A stretch of DNA of 63,773 nt from Candidatus Fermentibacterota bacterium (GTDB taxonomy: Bacteria; Fermentibacterota; Fermentibacteria; Fermentibacterales; JCC-6): positions 1-63,773 of the forward strand of contig WJMA01000011.1 in NCBI GenBank assembly GCA_014728175.1. The letters run 5' to 3'. A program made the position numbers and the translations under genes. Positions 37,174 to 45,679 of the stretch are shown here, one piece after another; positions within the stretch are counted from its first letter, which is position 1, and each line of letters begins with the position of its first letter. The notes under the pieces are model-generated. The model searched no databases. It saw nothing but the letters and a program-made list of their open reading frames with translations, and had not been told where the DNA came from.

Positions 37174-38754
37174 CTACGCCCGGTTTCCCACCACGTTTTG
37201 AAGTATTTCCACCACCGAAGGGTCGAATATGCTGCCCGCGCGTCTACTCACCTCATGGTAGGCGGTTTCCGGATCGCTCCTCTCCCTCTCGGTGACATAG
37301 GTGTCGGCTATAGAAAGAATGCGGGATAGAAGGGGAATATCCTCACCCGAAAGGCCGTCGGGCTTTCCGGTTCCGTCGAAGTTCTCCCTTGCGTGGAGTA
37401 TCGTCCTGACCGCCTCTCTGGGCAACTCGAAGCCCCCGTGGCCTTCAGACTCCGCGCCGGGCTCTTCGCCGGTCTGATCGGCGAGCACCATCTTGGGGTC
37501 CAGGTGATGCAGAAGGGCGGCCATGCGCAGGTTCTCCAACTGCAGGCTGTGTAGGCCGAGGCCTCGGCCTATTGCGGTGGCGACCTCGGCGACGCTCTTG
37601 GAGTGGCCCGCCAACCGCTTGTCGGACCTGTCCATCGAGTAAACCATCGCCTCCATGCAGCTCCAGGCCTCCCGATTGACCGTTCTGCGCAGATGAAGGT
37701 CCTGTATGGCCGCCTCGGTCTGGGCGATGAAAGTGTCCAGCCGGGCCCCGTCCAGAATGGTTCCGGCCTCCGGCCACACTTTGACCGTAAGGCCCGCCGA
37801 GCCGGTTCTGCGCAATGGTCTGGTCTCCTCCCGGTCGGGGCGGCCCGGGGGAAGCCGGTAGGAGACGTTCTCCCACCCCACCTCCAGGCGGCGGGATCTG
37901 GAAGCGGCCAGCCATGACTCGGCCAGGGCCCTCAGGGCACCCAGGGGGCTGGAGGCCCTGCTCAGGGCTCCGGTGAGCCTAGCCAGGGCGTTCTCCACGG
38001 CCAGGGCGCTTCCCCTGGTGTACTTGGAGCGCTCCAGGGCGGTGGAGAAGGCAATCTGGGAGACGATAAGGGCCAGGAGCCCGGCCTCCAGACCGATCGA
38101 CTGCAAGGTTCCCCGGCCGGTGGGTCGCTTTATGCCGGTCGCAATCGTGGGCAGCAGCAGGGGGAGAAAGACCAGACCCACCCCGGTCTTGTGCAAGAAA
38201 CGCAAACCCAACCGATGCAGGCTTCGTCCGCGCAGGGTCGAAGGCAGCGAACCCAGGACGCTGTTGGCGGCGACCACGGCCACCAGACAGGCCACTGCGG
38301 CGAGGGCGCTTTCCCAGAAGCCGGCGGGCGGGGAAGGGAGCACGGCGGTTAGAAGAGCCCTTGACAGCCGAAGACCCGTGTAGGCGGCCAGGGTGCCCCC
38401 CGTCGCCCGTAAGGCGCTGTCGCGGGGAGGGGCGCCTATGCGGAGGTGGAACGACAGGGTGCCCAGGAAGCAGGCCAGTACGAAACCTCCCTCGATTAGG
38501 GGGGTGAAACCCGTGAGTACCAACAGGGCCTGTATGCAGGGTAGAAGGGTGATCCTGAACCCCGTGGTGCCGGCGAAGGTGAAGGCGGTCGATCCCAGAA
38601 CGCCGGCCCAGACCAGCAGGAAGGTGGTCAGCTCTATATGGCTGGGCAGGTCGACGTACCTTACGGGGGAGCCGATTATCACCGCCAGGTAGAAGCCGAC
38701 CATCAAGACGCTCAGGTGGTAGTCTCTCTCCGGGTGCGATTCAGATGCCGGCAA
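37174..38754 (-). CDS. Membrane protein with degenerate HD-GYP domain
   Basis: A 526-residue protein with about six hydrophobic segments in the first 240 residues and a C-terminal HD-GYP-like domain (about 375-526). Catalytic features are altered: LLHDxGK becomes LLHHLDPK near 414, the HPxxG segment is missing, and GYP becomes GKP in FDGTGKPDGL near 459. It is therefore unlikely to hydrolyse c-di-GMP and may bind it or act as a partner. The start is TTG 38754, overlapping the upstream HD-GYP gene by 14 bases. Confidence 0.7.
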   Translation of the reverse strand: MPASESHPERDYHLSVLMVGFYLAVIIGSPVRYVDLPSHIELTTFLLVWAGVLGSTAFTFAGTTGFRITLLPCIQALLVLTGFTPLIEGGFVLACFLGTLSFHLRIGAPPRDSALRATGGTLAAYTGLRLSRALLTAVLPSPPAGFWESALAAVACLVAVVAANSVLGSLPSTLRGRSLHRLGLRFLHKTGVGLVFLPLLLPTIATGIKRPTGRGTLQSIGLEAGLLALIVSQIAFSTALERSKYTRGSALAVENALARLTGALSRASSPLGALRALAESWLAASRSRRLEVGWENVSYRLPPGRPDREETRPLRRTGSAGLTVKVWPEAGTILDGARLDTFIAQTEAAIQDLHLRRTVNREAWSCMEAMVYSMDRSDKRLAGHSKSVAEVATAIGRGLGLHSLQLENLRMAALLHHLDPKMVLADQTGEEPGAESEGHGGFELPREAVRTILHARENFDGTGKPDGLSGEDIPLLSRILSIADTYVTERERSDPETAYHEVSRRAGSIFDPSVVEILQNVVGNRA

Positions 38755-40309
38755 GGTTCTCCGCTCCGTTCTCCACCATTTCCTCCAGCGCCCTTACCAC
38801 CCTGGAGTCGAACTGGTGGCCGCTGGCCACCCGGATGATGTCCAGCGCGGTCTGGCTGTCGGAGTGAGCGTGGTAGGACCTGGTGCTGGTTATGGCGTCG
38901 AAGGTGTCGGCGACGGCAACTATCCTGGCCAGGAAAGGTATTTGCCTGCCCGACAGACCGTCGGGATATCCCACCCCGTTCAGCCTCTCGTGATGGCTCC
39001 TTATTATCTCCACTACCCTCTCATATCCGCTGAGGCCGCCCACCGTGCTCGCCCCTTCCTCCGGATGCTTCTCTATGATCTCTCTCTCCCTGGGGGTTAG
39101 AAAACCTTTCTTGGTGAGTATCTCGGTGGGTATGGCTATCTTGCCCAAATCGTGCAGCAGGGCCCCCACCCGGAGCGTTCTCAGATCCTCCTCCGAAAGG
39201 CCCAGCAGCTGCCCCAGCAGATGCGATATCTCCGCCACCCGCAGGGAATGGCCGTGGGTGTAATCGTCCTTGGCGTCCGCCAGTCGGGCCAGCATCACGG
39301 CGGCGGCCAGGAAGGCCTCCTCGCTCTTCAGGGAGTGGCCCATAGCGTGCCAGGAATGCTCCACCAAGTGTACGAAGCTGTCCCGGAGGTCCTCCGAGAA
39401 GTCGGCGGCGGTCCGTGAGCAGCCGCCTTCCAGGAAAAGCATCAGGTTCCGCTCCTCGTTCACCCCCAGGATGACACCGTCCCTTCCCAGTATCCGGGCC
39501 GGCGCGATCCGGTTGGCCCCGGGAAGGGGATCGGGCAGGTCCGACAGATCGACCGTGGCTTCCGTACCACCTCCCCAGGCGATCCAGCCCTCCCTGGTCT
39601 CCGTACGGCTGAGCAGGATGACCTCTCCCTCGCCGTCCCTGGCCAGATAGCTCCGGAGCCGGTGCAGGTACTCATCGGTGGACCCCGCCCGGGAGAGCCT
39701 GGCCGCCAGCCTGTTCTGCAGGCTCATCTCCTCCACTTTCTTGCTGTATCCGGCTACCGCCTTTCCCCTTACGACCAGAACCAGGGCCAGAACAACCAGC
39801 GGAGCGCCGATGAGAAAGGCCGCGCCGGGTCCTCCCTCCGATATAGAGAACACGTAGAGAGGGTACATGGGAGATACGGCCAGGTAAGATAGGAGGTAGC
39901 CCCCCCCGATCTTGGCCGGGGCCACCCGGTCGGAGACCACAGCCCGGTGGATGGTTGTATCGATGGCCGAGAGTATAAGAATCACCATAAGGTAGGCCAC
40001 CGCGGGGTGGAGATGGCCGATCGGATCGATAAGGCTGAAGAGAAGGGTGACCGAGATCTGGGCCAGGCCTCCGAGTAGCTCGGAGAGCTCGAAGCCGTCC
40101 CGGCGGAAGTATCCGTAGACCAACCCGCCGGCCAGACTCAGCAGACAGGCGGGTATCGCCACCAGCGGGGGCTCTAGATGGAAGATGACGAAGTACACTA
40201 CGATGGCGGGCCTGAGGATCAGCCCATTGCCGATCCTTACGGGGAATGCAGAGAGAACGGCCGCGGTTGCGGAAAGTACGGCCGTCGTGGCCAGGGAGAC
40301 GGGATTCAT
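38741..40309 (-). CDS. Membrane-bound HD-GYP c-di-GMP phosphodiesterase
   Basis: A 522-residue protein with an N-terminal block of about six membrane helices (about 1-195), a GAF-like middle part and an intact HD-GYP domain. The latter has HGHSLRVAEI, LLHDLGKIAIP, EKHPEEGA and HHERLNGVGYPDG. It should hydrolyse c-di-GMP to pGpG or GMP at the inner membrane. The start is ATG 40309, overlapping the upstream CAP gene as ATGA; the frame's longer extension upstream is not needed. It lies next to the pilin operon, whose output such a phosphodiesterase might adjust. Confidence 0.85.
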   Translation of the reverse strand: MNPVSLATTAVLSATAAVLSAFPVRIGNGLILRPAIVVYFVIFHLEPPLVAIPACLLSLAGGLVYGYFRRDGFELSELLGGLAQISVTLLFSLIDPIGHLHPAVAYLMVILILSAIDTTIHRAVVSDRVAPAKIGGGYLLSYLAVSPMYPLYVFSISEGGPGAAFLIGAPLVVLALVLVVRGKAVAGYSKKVEEMSLQNRLAARLSRAGSTDEYLHRLRSYLARDGEGEVILLSRTETREGWIAWGGGTEATVDLSDLPDPLPGANRIAPARILGRDGVILGVNEERNLMLFLEGGCSRTAADFSEDLRDSFVHLVEHSWHAMGHSLKSEEAFLAAAVMLARLADAKDDYTHGHSLRVAEISHLLGQLLGLSEEDLRTLRVGALLHDLGKIAIPTEILTKKGFLTPREREIIEKHPEEGASTVGGLSGYERVVEIIRSHHERLNGVGYPDGLSGRQIPFLARIVAVADTFDAITSTRSYHAHSDSQTALDIIRVASGHQFDSRVVRALEEMVENGAENLAGI

Positions 40310-41346
40310 CGGTTTCCGCCCGAGGCTGAAGTGCCGGTAGTCAACACCTGGACCAGCACCATCTGCCAGGAGTCGGGTTCGATCTGCACGGACGCACCCA
40401 TGCCTATCTCGGTCGCGGAGGGGGCTAAGCAACTGAGAAGGTGGAAGGGGCTTATCAGGATCATGCTCCAGGCCTCGGAGTATCCCGAACCCCTCCCTAT
40501 GTTCTCGGCAACGAAGCCCGTACCGTCGGGGAGCAACTCCCGCACAGAGCCGCCCGAGTCGCTGTAATGCTCGACGCCGCCGTTCATTGCCAGCTCGACC
40601 GCCCTGCCCCTGGCCACAGCTTGCAGCCCGCCGTCTTGGCGTAGCGGCCGCAGGCCCTGGGAAATCCTGATGGAGTTGAGCTCGGACAGGATCTCCTCTC
40701 TGGATACGGCCTCGGACTCGCCCATCGCCAGGTTCCCTTCGATAGCGTCTTCCGGAGAGGCTCCGCAGATAACCGGTAATAGTATGGTCACCTCGGGGCC
40801 CCGACCGCCCTCGGCCATGACCTCCAGCCAGTAGACCCCCTCGGTGGGGGTAAAAAGCGAGAAACGGCTCGAGGAATCGGGCCTGAGAACGTCAACCCTC
40901 ATTCCGGGCGAGGAAAGCGCGACCGCGGCTCCCCGCAGAGTATCCAGCCCTTCCAACCGGAAGGAGGCCCGATCCCCGGGCAGGGTGGATAGGGGCAGGC
41001 CTCTTGGAACGCAGCCGGGCAGAGGTGCGGTGACGGTTACCGTCCTGCCCTCCGGCCCCTTCCAGCGGCCGTAGCAGAGGTCCGTTCCTGATGGCGCGGG
41101 AATGGGAGAGTCTTCGGGGTATCCAGCCACCACGTCGCCCACCCGGCCCGGCCAGCCCGCGGACGCGGACAGCACCAGCAGACTGGCGCCGGTGGGCACC
41201 CGTCCCAGGTGCCCTATGGCGGCCGCCAGGCTGTCCAACTCCTCGTACCTGGCCGTATCGCTCTCCGCTCGGGCAACGAGGAGCAGACAAGCGATGACCG
41301 GAGCGAGGCTGACCCAGGATGAAGCTGACCGTGGCATAGATTTCAT
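40306..41346 (-). CDS. Exported CAP/SCP-domain protein
   Basis: A 346-residue protein with a signal peptide (VSLAPVIACLLLVARA) and a C-terminal CAP (cysteine-rich secretory/PR-1) domain. The latter shows ILSELNSIRISQGL, VEHYSDSGG, AENIGRGSGYSEAW and SPFHLLSCL. The preceding 200 residues look beta-rich and match nothing I recognise. ATG 41346 is preferred; TTG 41355 and ATG 41337 are alternatives. It is first in the minus-strand operon with the two HD-GYP genes. The 51-base gap before 41398 must hold both divergent promoters. Confidence 0.75.
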   Translation of the reverse strand: MKSMPRSASSWVSLAPVIACLLLVARAESDTARYEELDSLAAAIGHLGRVPTGASLLVLSASAGWPGRVGDVVAGYPEDSPIPAPSGTDLCYGRWKGPEGRTVTVTAPLPGCVPRGLPLSTLPGDRASFRLEGLDTLRGAAVALSSPGMRVDVLRPDSSSRFSLFTPTEGVYWLEVMAEGGRGPEVTILLPVICGASPEDAIEGNLAMGESEAVSREEILSELNSIRISQGLRPLRQDGGLQAVARGRAVELAMNGGVEHYSDSGGSVRELLPDGTGFVAENIGRGSGYSEAWSMILISPFHLLSCLAPSATEIGMGASVQIEPDSWQMVLVQVLTTGTSASGGNR

Positions 41347-41397
41347 TATACTCAAAAGGGAATTGTCCAGCGAACGAATCCTCGGAGGTCAAAGGGC

Positions 41398-42651
41398 TTG
41401 AGAATCATCCTTGCGCAGGCTCCGGCCGGACGCCCGGAGCCTCCCGTTTTCCCTTTGGGCCTGGCCTTCCTCGCCGGCCAGCTGAAGGGGCACGATATTC
41501 GGGCCATCGATCTGGCCCTGCATCGGGACCCGGCAGCGGCCCTGCGCCGTGCGGTCGGGAGCTTCGACCCGGACGTGATCGGCTTCTCCCTGAGGAATAT
41601 AGACGACAGCTCGTACCCCATCACCTATTCCTACTTTCTGCCCTTCGGGGAAGTGGTTCGAAGCCTGGAGGACTGGAACGGAACGGTGGTGGTGGGTGGT
41701 ACGGGCTTCTCCATCTATCCCCGTCAGGTCATGCAGAGGGCCCCCCGGGTGGATTACGGAATAGTCGGGGAGGCGGAGCTGGAGTTTCCCGGTCTGATGG
41801 AGCGGATAGAGAAGGAAACCGTACCTAGGAGAGCCGGGGGTACCCTATTGAAAGCCGGCCATGTGGACCTTTCCCGTCTGGACTCCCCGGCGTACGAGGT
41901 ATTCGATATCGAGCCCTACCGGGGGAAGAGGTACTCCGTGGGGGTACAGAGCCGACGGGGATGTCCCATGGGCTGTACTTACTGCACCTACGGTTACCTG
42001 GGGGGAAGGGCCTTCAGGCGGCGGCCCATAGAAAGCGTCGTTGACGACATCGCCACCCTGGAAAGGCTGGGGCTGGCCTCGTTCGCTTTCGTAGACTCCC
42101 TTTTCAACGAGCCCAGGGATTACTTCCACGCCCTGCTGGAGGCCATTGCGGAGAGCGGGACGGAACTACGGTGGAGCTGCTGGATAGACGAGTCGGTCAC
42201 CCCGGCCGACCTGGAGCGGATGGTGGAGGCCGGAGCCAGAAAGGTCGATTTCTCCCCCGACGCCATAACTGACCGGGGATCGTCCCTGCTGGGAAAGAGG
42301 GCCGGAGCGGGGAGGCTCTTTCCGATCGTGAGACAGGCCCGCAAGGCAGGCTTATTCGTGGGAGTCAACTTTTTCAACAACAATCCCGGGGAGGGTCTGG
42401 GCGCCCTACTGCGGAAGTTGCTGTTCACCCTCCGGGCCAGGCTTTTGCTGGGTTGGCGCAATACGGTAGTGAATATAGGAACCATAAGGGTTTACGATCA
42501 CTCAAAGCTGGCCGAGGAAATGAGAGACCAGGGTCTGGTGGAGCAGGATTGCGACTTCTTCGAGCCGGTCTTCTACAGCAGTCCCGGTCCGGCCGACTGG
42601 CTGTACAGGGCGTTGTCCCGGCTCAGAAGGCTGAGGCACGGCGGTGGATGA
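41398..42651 (+). CDS. B12-binding-domain radical SAM protein
   Basis: A 417-residue enzyme. The N-terminal 150 residues resemble a cobalamin-binding Rossmann domain (FPLGLAFLAGQL, VVVGGTGFSIYP, YGIVGEAEL), though the DxHxxG cobalamin-ligand motif is not seen. The radical SAM domain has Cys189-x3-Cys193-x2-Cys196 in GCPMGCTYCTY. Many relatives are methyltransferases or lipid and cofactor enzymes; the substrate cannot be deduced. TTG 41398 follows GGAGG by 12 bases. It overlaps aroE by 8 bases, so it may be linked functionally or only transcriptionally. Confidence 0.8.
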   Translation: MRIILAQAPAGRPEPPVFPLGLAFLAGQLKGHDIRAIDLALHRDPAAALRRAVGSFDPDVIGFSLRNIDDSSYPITYSYFLPFGEVVRSLEDWNGTVVVGGTGFSIYPRQVMQRAPRVDYGIVGEAELEFPGLMERIEKETVPRRAGGTLLKAGHVDLSRLDSPAYEVFDIEPYRGKRYSVGVQSRRGCPMGCTYCTYGYLGGRAFRRRPIESVVDDIATLERLGLASFAFVDSLFNEPRDYFHALLEAIAESGTELRWSCWIDESVTPADLERMVEAGARKVDFSPDAITDRGSSLLGKRAGAGRLFPIVRQARKAGLFVGVNFFNNNPGEGLGALLRKLLFTLRARLLLGWRNTVVNIGTIRVYDHSKLAEEMRDQGLVEQDCDFFEPVFYSSPGPADWLYRALSRLRRLRHGGG

Positions 42652-43444
42652 CCGACTCCTGAGGCTGGGAATCGTCGGTTGGCCTCTGGAGGGCTCGCTG
42701 TCTCCCTCCATACACCGTTGCTTCATTGAGCAGACCGGCCTGGAGGGGGATTACCGGATCTATCCCGTCAGACCGGGCCAGCTGTCGTCGCGTCTGGAAG
42801 AGCTTGGGAAGCGAGGTCTTACCGGCCTCAACGTTACCTATCCGCACAAGATCGAGGTGCTCGGTCTTTGCGGCCGCCTCTCGGATGACGCCCGCCTGGC
42901 GGGAGCGGCCAATACGCTGAGCAGAAGACGGAGAGAGTGGTGGGGTTACAACACCGATGTTGACGGGTTCGCCAGGGCCTTCCAGGAATCGGACGCCCGG
43001 GGCCCGGTGCTGGTAATGGGATGCGGCGGGGCGGCCAGAGCGGTAGCCCTGGCCGGCCGGAATATGGGCTTGCGGTGCCGCGTGTTCTGTCGGCGTCCGG
43101 AAACGTGGGGCGGGGAATGCCCGTCCCTGCCATTGGACGAGCTGCCGGCAAATCTGGCCAAGGAGGAGGGAACCCTGGTCAACGCCACGCCCCTGGGATG
43201 GGCCGATGACGACGTGCCTCCCCTGAGGGCCGATCGTATAAGGAACTGGTTCTTCTTCGACCTCAATTACAACCCTAACTGGCTATGGAGGAACGAGCTG
43301 CGGAGAAGCGGCCTTCCGGGGGGAGTGCAGACCGGTCTGGCCATGCTTGTCTATCAGGCGGCCGAGTCGTATCGTCTCTGGACCGCAAAGCGGCCCGATA
43401 CGGGGGCCGCGTTGAGCCTGCTACGGCGAAAGGGCTATCGATGA
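42644..43444 (+). CDS. aroE: Shikimate dehydrogenase
   Basis: Reduces 3-dehydroshikimate with NADPH in aromatic amino acid synthesis. The 266-residue product has GWPLEGSLSPSIH, LTGLNVTYPHK, AANTL, GYNTDVDGF and the NADP-binding GCGGAARAV, then VNATPLGW and QTGLAMLVYQA. GTG 42644 overlaps the upstream gene by 8 bases, and the stop overlaps the HydE-like gene as ATGA at 43441. The shikimate kinase gene aroK lies about 1 kb downstream on the other strand. Confidence 0.94.
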   Translation: MDDRLLRLGIVGWPLEGSLSPSIHRCFIEQTGLEGDYRIYPVRPGQLSSRLEELGKRGLTGLNVTYPHKIEVLGLCGRLSDDARLAGAANTLSRRRREWWGYNTDVDGFARAFQESDARGPVLVMGCGGAARAVALAGRNMGLRCRVFCRRPETWGGECPSLPLDELPANLAKEEGTLVNATPLGWADDDVPPLRADRIRNWFFFDLNYNPNWLWRNELRRSGLPGGVQTGLAMLVYQAAESYRLWTAKRPDTGAALSLLRRKGYR

Positions 43445-44448
43445 TAGACGAAGAATGGCTGGATCGGCGGATCTCCAGGGGTTTCGACCGCGCCGACCTG
43501 AGACGGATATTGACCTGCGACCACAGCGAGGCGGAGGCCGTGTTCGAGGCGGCCAGACGACTCAGGGAGGAAGTTTTCGGCCGGAAGGCCTTCATCAGGG
43601 CGGTGGTGGAGTTCGACAACAGCTGCCACTGCAACTGCCTGTACTGCGGCATGAGAAGGGAAAACACCGAAACTGTCCGCTTCAAGCTCAACGCCGACCA
43701 GATCCTTTCCGTGGCCCGACGGGCACACGAGAACGGCATCAGGACCTTCTTTCTGCAGTCCGCGGAGAGCGACGACTACGGAGCCGGGTGGCTGGCCGAC
43801 GTAATAACCCGGATCAGGGAGCTGGGAATGGGAGTCATTCTCTGCGTGGGCATACACGAGGCGGGCGCCCTCGACCTGTGGTACGAGGCGGGAGCCAGAA
43901 AGTTCATCCTCAAGCACGAGACCGCCGATGGGGAGCTGTTTGCCAAAATGAAGCCGGGAGCCACTCTTGAGAACAGGCTGAGTTGGCTGAGGACCCTTCG
44001 GGAAAAAGGTTTCGACATAGGTTCGGGTACCCTGCTGGGGCTCCCGGGGCAGACGATCGACAGCCTGGTATCGGATCTGGTCCTGATGAAGGAGCTGGAA
44101 GTGGACATGTCCAGCGTGGCCCTCTTCCTTCCCGCCCGAGGAACGCCTCTTCAGGACCAGCCTTCCGGCGACGTGGACCTGGGGCTGCGGTTCGTGGCCG
44201 CCCTGCGGCTGTACCTGGGTGATCCTCTCATCCCGGCCACCAGTACCTTCGAAAGGCTCAGGGAGGGCGGTCAGCTGGGCTGCTTCCAGGCCGGTGCCAA
44301 CGTGATAACCGTAAACATGACCCCACCCGGCCTCCGCGACGACTACCAGCTGTACACCGACCGCTTCTACGTAGGTCTGCGGCACGCCAGAAGGACCATC
44401 GAGAGAGCCGGCCTGGAGGAGACCACGGAGAGCGACCTCCTGGGCTAG
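43441..44448 (+). CDS. hydE: HydE-like radical SAM protein
   Basis: A 335-residue radical SAM enzyme with the cluster ligands Cys62, Cys66 and Cys69 in CHCNCLYCGMRREN. The following LQSAESDDYG, LKHETADGELFAKM, GTLLGLPGQTIDSL, IPATSTFE and GANVITVNMTPP align closely with my memory of Thermotoga HydE, the [FeFe]-hydrogenase maturase. PylB (methylornithine synthase) is a related alternative. No HydF, HydG or hydrogenase gene is in the window. Translation starts at ATG 43441 in an ATGA junction with aroE, and the stop overlaps the aroK stop at CTAG. Confidence 0.72.
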   Translation: MIDEEWLDRRISRGFDRADLRRILTCDHSEAEAVFEAARRLREEVFGRKAFIRAVVEFDNSCHCNCLYCGMRRENTETVRFKLNADQILSVARRAHENGIRTFFLQSAESDDYGAGWLADVITRIRELGMGVILCVGIHEAGALDLWYEAGARKFILKHETADGELFAKMKPGATLENRLSWLRTLREKGFDIGSGTLLGLPGQTIDSLVSDLVLMKELEVDMSSVALFLPARGTPLQDQPSGDVDLGLRFVAALRLYLGDPLIPATSTFERLREGGQLGCFQAGANVITVNMTPPGLRDDYQLYTDRFYVGLRHARRTIERAGLEETTESDLLG

Positions 44449-44942
44449 TCTTCCGGTCCTTTCAGCACGCCGACTATTCTTTCGGCGACTTCCTCGGGGG
44501 ACAGTCCGTTCGTGAGGACTGGATTGGGCAGGGAAAGGTAGTGCTCTCTGCGCCTGGAGAGCAACTCGGCGAGATCGGACCTGCTAGCAGCCAGAGGCCT
44601 GTCTCCCTCCCGCCATCTGGAGAGGATGACATCGTCGTCGGCAAGCAGCGTTACCACCACCGCCCGGTCTGCCGCCAGCTCCAGGTTGGTAGGCGAGAGA
44701 AGGCATCCTCCCCCTACGCCAACCACAGCGCTTTCCCCGAGGAGGGTCTCCCGCAGGAGCTCGGCCTCCATGCGTCTGAAGCTTTCCTCGCCCATGCGGT
44801 CGAATACCTCCGGTATGGAGAGACCCGTCCTGTCCCGGACCCGATCGTCGATGTCCACGAAGGGCACTCCCAGCCTATCGGCCAGGATGGACCCCACTGT
44901 GGTCTTTCCCGATATCGGGGGGCCCGCCAGGACGACAATCAT
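44445..44942 (-). CDS. aroK: Shikimate kinase
   Basis: Phosphorylates shikimate at the 3-hydroxyl. This 165-residue P-loop kinase has Walker A GPPISGKTT at residues 7-15, DIDDRV with the substrate aspartate, FRRMEAELL, GVGGGCLL and a lid segment GDRPLA. The start is ATG 44942, with GGAGGG ten bases upstream on the minus strand; the frame is open further but gives an unrelated low-complexity leader. It is convergent with the HydE-like gene, sharing the CTAG of both stop codons. Confidence 0.93.
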   Translation of the reverse strand: MIVVLAGPPISGKTTVGSILADRLGVPFVDIDDRVRDRTGLSIPEVFDRMGEESFRRMEAELLRETLLGESAVVGVGGGCLLSPTNLELAADRAVVVTLLADDDVILSRWREGDRPLAASRSDLAELLSRRREHYLSLPNPVLTNGLSPEEVAERIVGVLKGPED

Positions 44943-44985
44943 AGTAGGTTTTCCCTCCGTCGCAGTTGTCCGTCGCCGTGGGATG

Positions 44986-45015
44986 ATTATATCCCCGACT
45001 GGCCCGTTCGGCGAA
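44986..45015 (-). promoter_or_regulatory. Predicted sigma-70 promoter of aroK
   Basis: A perfect -10 TATAAT reads on the minus strand at 44991-44986, with a weak -35 TTCGCC (45015-45010) 18 bases away. The leader to ATG 44942 would be about 37 bases and contains the Shine-Dalgarno. Confidence 0.45.
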
Positions 45016-45148
45016 CTACCCTCCGGCGGCTTGACCGGCCGCTCCTTCGGGGATATTGACTTCAACGGGCGATGCAATGGTGAGATACTGACTGCTGCAG
45101 CCATCCCGCCCGGGGCTGCTTTCCTTCCGGCGGGTAGCGGGGGTACCA

Positions 45149-45679
45149 ATGACCAAAGACGAGCTGGCAAAAGAGGTGGCGGGAAGGACCGGGCTTACCA
45201 GAAAGGAGGTGCTGTCGGTCGTCGAGAACCTGCTGGACGTTATCTCGGAGGAGTTGTGCCGCAACGAGAAGGTCTATCTTAGAGGATTCGGTTGCTTCGG
45301 GACCAAGCAGGGAAAGGGCCGCAGGGCCAGGGACCCCAGAGGCCAGGGGATAATGAGAATACCTCCCAAGGCCCGTCCCACGTTCAGGGCCTACGACGGC
45401 CTGAAGAAGGCCGTGGAGAAGGCCCTTTCGCCCCGGGTAGTCGTGGATTTTCTCTGCCTGGGAGCCTCCACGGCCAGGTACGTCTCGGTCGTGGGCTCGT
45501 TCAACGACTGGAAGGAAGATAAGACCCCCATGCAGAAGCTGCCCGACGGAAGCTGGGTGGCCGAGATCAAACTACCCCGGGGCCAGTCGATAAGCTACAT
45601 GTACAACGTAGACGGTGATTGGCGACCGGACAGGGCCTTCCCCCGCGACGGGAAAGGCAGGACGGTCAGAAAGATATGA
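45149..45679 (+). CDS. HU/IHF-like DNA-binding domain fused to CBM48/AMPK-type glycan-binding domain
   Basis: A 176-residue two-domain protein. Residues 1-92 are a complete HU/IHF fold (MTKDELAKEVAGRTGLTRKE, LRGFGCFGTK, the DNA-arm region with IPPKARPTFRA, then LKKAVEKAL). Residues 97-165 match the early-set carbohydrate-binding module of AMPK beta and CBM48: VSVVGSFNDWKED, DGSWVAEIKLPRG, YMYNVDGDWRPD. HU proteins normally end near residue 90. The fusion suggests a DNA-bending protein that senses or binds a glycan, or a module reused for protein contacts. ATG 45149 is preceded by a poor Shine-Dalgarno. The stop overlaps ftsK as ATGA. Confidence 0.82.
   Translation: MTKDELAKEVAGRTGLTRKEVLSVVENLLDVISEELCRNEKVYLRGFGCFGTKQGKGRRARDPRGQGIMRIPPKARPTFRAYDGLKKAVEKALSPRVVVDFLCLGASTARYVSVVGSFNDWKEDKTPMQKLPDGSWVAEIKLPRGQSISYMYNVDGDWRPDRAFPRDGKGRTVRKI

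Noticed and set aside
45031-45089. TTGACC and TTGACT elements upstream of the HU-CBM48 gene
   Set aside because: No -10 with 16-18 base spacing matches well, so I do not call a promoter although one must exist nearby.
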